Source of the DNA: a bacterium
Lineage (GTDB): Bacteria; Verrucomicrobiota; Kiritimatiellia; UBA8416; CAMZLY01
DNA length: 15,222 nucleotides
Assembly (NCBI GenBank): GCA_030632465.1
Contig: DAOVUR010000019.1
Coordinates: 1-15,222 of the forward strand
Direction: 5' to 3'
Position numbers and translations under genes: made by a program
In this document: positions 14,094 through 15,222 of the stretch, in pieces
Numbering within the stretch: position 1 is the stretch's first letter
Layout of the letters: each line of letters begins with the position of its first letter
The notes under the pieces: model-generated
What the model saw: only the letters and a program-made list of their open reading frames with translations
Told to the model about the DNA's origin: nothing
Database searches by the model: none

Positions 14094-14894
14094 TTAAGCT
14101 TCGGCTTCTAAAAATAGTTTTGCAAACATTTCGCTTTTCCAGATATAGCGTTCTGTAGCGATGGCTTTGGCGACTGCTCCCATTTCAAGTGCCATAGGTC
14201 TATTCTCTGCTAGTTGTTGCATCTGTTGTGCTAGTTCGTCACTGTTGTTAAAGATGAAGCCGCCACCTTGATCAAGTTTTTCTGTTAGAATAGGCAGGTT
14301 GCTGGCGCAGATGGGAAGTGCTGTTAGCATACCTTGTACAATGACTTGTGAAAAAGTTTCGCGCATAACTACTTCATCTCTTGATGGAACAATCATGGCA
14401 TCCATATTACGGAGGAGTTTCGGTATTTCTGTGGCTTCCATCCAGTTGTAGGGCTTGATGTCTTTTTCTGCATAGGTCGGTAGCTCTGCAAAAGATGCTA
14501 AATGTAGCTCGCACTTTTCGCGTAAGCTTTCTGGCAACTTACAGAACGCTTCAGCAGCCGTGTCAGCACCTTTCCATGCGTTATCCAGTTGACCAAGCAG
14601 GCAGAACTTAAAAGGAAGCTCTGAGCGGTCTTCTGGGGTAGGTGGATAGTATTTGTCGGCATTAGTAATGCCGTACCAAGTTTTAACGGTTAAATATCTG
14701 TTCTTATCGAAATGGCCAGCTATCTTATTGTTAACCGCAACAACGATCATATTTTTGAGAGCGTTGCAGGTATGAAGGAAACGGCGTGATGGTTCGCGGT
14801 GAGCTATTAGGACAAATTTGTCTACTATACGCAGAAGTTTGGCTGTTTTTATTGCTGGAATGAGAGAATTGGCGATATTGGCTAGTAAACGCAT
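14094..14894 (-). CDS. Glycosyltransferase family 4-type, C-terminal part
   Basis: The 266 residues hold the end of the N-terminal Rossmann domain and the whole C-terminal, sugar-nucleotide-binding domain of a GT-B glycosyltransferase. Recognisable parts are the LANIANSLIPAIK strand-helix, FVLIAHREP (27-35), the domain hinge YGITNADKYYPP, GQLDNAWKGAD with Lys108, the MIVPSRDE strand-turn (167-174), RETFSQVIVQGM (178-189) and GGGFIF. In the usual E-x7-E motif, the first Glu is Glu179 but the second position is Gln187. On its own the protein lacks the first three strands of the acceptor domain. Those are encoded directly upstream in the same frame (14907 onward), separated by TGA-TAG. No ribosome site precedes ATG 14894, and that Met falls inside a predicted strand. 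I think the two pieces are one gene interrupted by stops. The acceptor is unknown. Confidence 0.75.
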   Translation of the reverse strand: MRLLANIANSLIPAIKTAKLLRIVDKFVLIAHREPSRRFLHTCNALKNMIVVAVNNKIAGHFDKNRYLTVKTWYGITNADKYYPPTPEDRSELPFKFCLLGQLDNAWKGADTAAEAFCKLPESLREKCELHLASFAELPTYAEKDIKPYNWMEATEIPKLLRNMDAMIVPSRDEVVMRETFSQVIVQGMLTALPICASNLPILTEKLDQGGGFIFNNSDELAQQMQQLAENRPMALEMGAVAKAIATERYIWKSEMFAKLFLEAEA

Positions 14895-14906
14895 ATCGGA
14901 TTGCTA

Positions 14907-15218
14907 TCATTTTAGGCGAAAGATGTCGGAGATTCCATTTACAAGCGCAGACTTACCGGAAGAACAGGATATGATATTGAGCTTTTCAGTTTCACTCTTT
15001 CGTTTCTCATTTAGATATACGATCCATGACTCATGTAGAGGCAGAGTTATCTTGTAGCCATTTTCTGCTAGGTCACGGAGCAGGTTTATATTGAAAAGTT
15101 CGACACCACGCACAGGATCTTTTCGTGGCGCAAGCAGAACTTTATCCATAAAGAGTATATTTAAGAGTTTGTTCATAAGTGATAGTAAGCTGTTATGGTT
15201 TTCTCTTGATGCCGGCAT
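14907..15218 (-). CDS. Glycosyltransferase N-terminal fragment, ends at tandem stops
   Basis: The fragment begins like a GT-B acceptor domain at MDKVLLAPRKDPVRGVE (start 15149): first strand, then a helix with FNINLLRDLAENGY, second strand KITLPL, and a further strand LNIISCSS. It stops at TGA (14907-14909), immediately followed by TAG (14904-14906) in the same frame. Five codons after the first stop comes the ATG of the downstream piece, again in the same frame. Residues upstream of 15149 do not resemble a glycosyltransferase. The frame is open to the window edge, so a start beyond the window cannot be excluded; Met at 15176 and 15218 are alternatives. None of the candidate starts has a clear ribosome site. 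Confidence 0.6.
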   Translation of the reverse strand: MPASRENHNSLLSLMNKLLNILFMDKVLLAPRKDPVRGVELFNINLLRDLAENGYKITLPLHESWIVYLNEKRKSETEKLNIISCSSGKSALVNGISDIFRLK

Positions 15219-15222
15219 AGCC

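Noticed and set aside
1..15222. tRNA, rRNA, insertion sequence or prophage genes
   Set aside because: No cloverleaf, rRNA core, transposase motif or terminal inverted repeat was recognised on either strand.

Overview
The window looks like a chromosomal segment of a Gram-negative heterotroph of moderate-to-low GC. The best guess is the Planctomycetes-Verrucomicrobia-Lentisphaerae group, perhaps a Lentisphaera-like marine bacterium. That guess rests on gene style: long secreted beta-propeller proteins of unknown function beside sugar-acid catabolism, and PVC-like versions of IspA and glycosyltransferase. It is inference, because no rRNA or other taxonomic marker is present.

Layout. Bases 1-275 are non-coding and carry two short arrays of a degenerate 7-base repeat. 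A minus-strand radical SAM gene follows (276-1139). Bases 1140-1361 are a divergent regulatory region with a promoter candidate, a possible 17-codon leader peptide and a perfect 7-bp-arm palindrome. From 1362 to 10820 all genes are on the plus strand: a secreted kelch-like protein, KDPG aldolase (eda), 2-keto-3-deoxygluconate kinase (kdgK), an overlapping 58-codon ORF that looks like the last piece of a GntR/FCD regulator, a cytoplasmic Asp-box (sialidase-fold) propeller protein, a second secreted kelch-like protein, and a secreted FlgD-Ig plus NHL-type propeller protein. From 10961 to the right edge all genes are on the minus strand: gpsA, plsY, a GcvH-like gene, ispA, and a family-4-type glycosyltransferase split by two tandem in-frame stop codons.

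How the genes fit together. The plus-strand block reads as a catabolic island. Secreted propeller proteins may bind or cleave an extracellular uronate-type glycan, the cytoplasmic Asp-box protein may process an oligosaccharide, and KdgK plus Eda finish the KDG to KDPG to pyruvate plus glyceraldehyde-3-phosphate route. Eda and the first kelch gene share a duplicated promoter/leader, which suggests shared control. The first enzyme that would make KDG, and any transporter, are not in the window. The minus-strand block is lipid and isoprenoid metabolism: GpsA makes glycerol-3-phosphate, PlsY acylates it, and IspA makes prenyl diphosphates.

The most unusual points are: a full-length GcvH-like protein in which the lipoyl-accepting lysine is threonine, packed into an operon with plsY and gpsA; the tandem-stop split glycosyltransferase; the GntR-tail remnant fused by ATGA overlap to kdgK; and the duplicated eda/kelch leader with a palindrome at the expected transcription start. 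IspA and PlsY also depart from family consensus at conserved positions.
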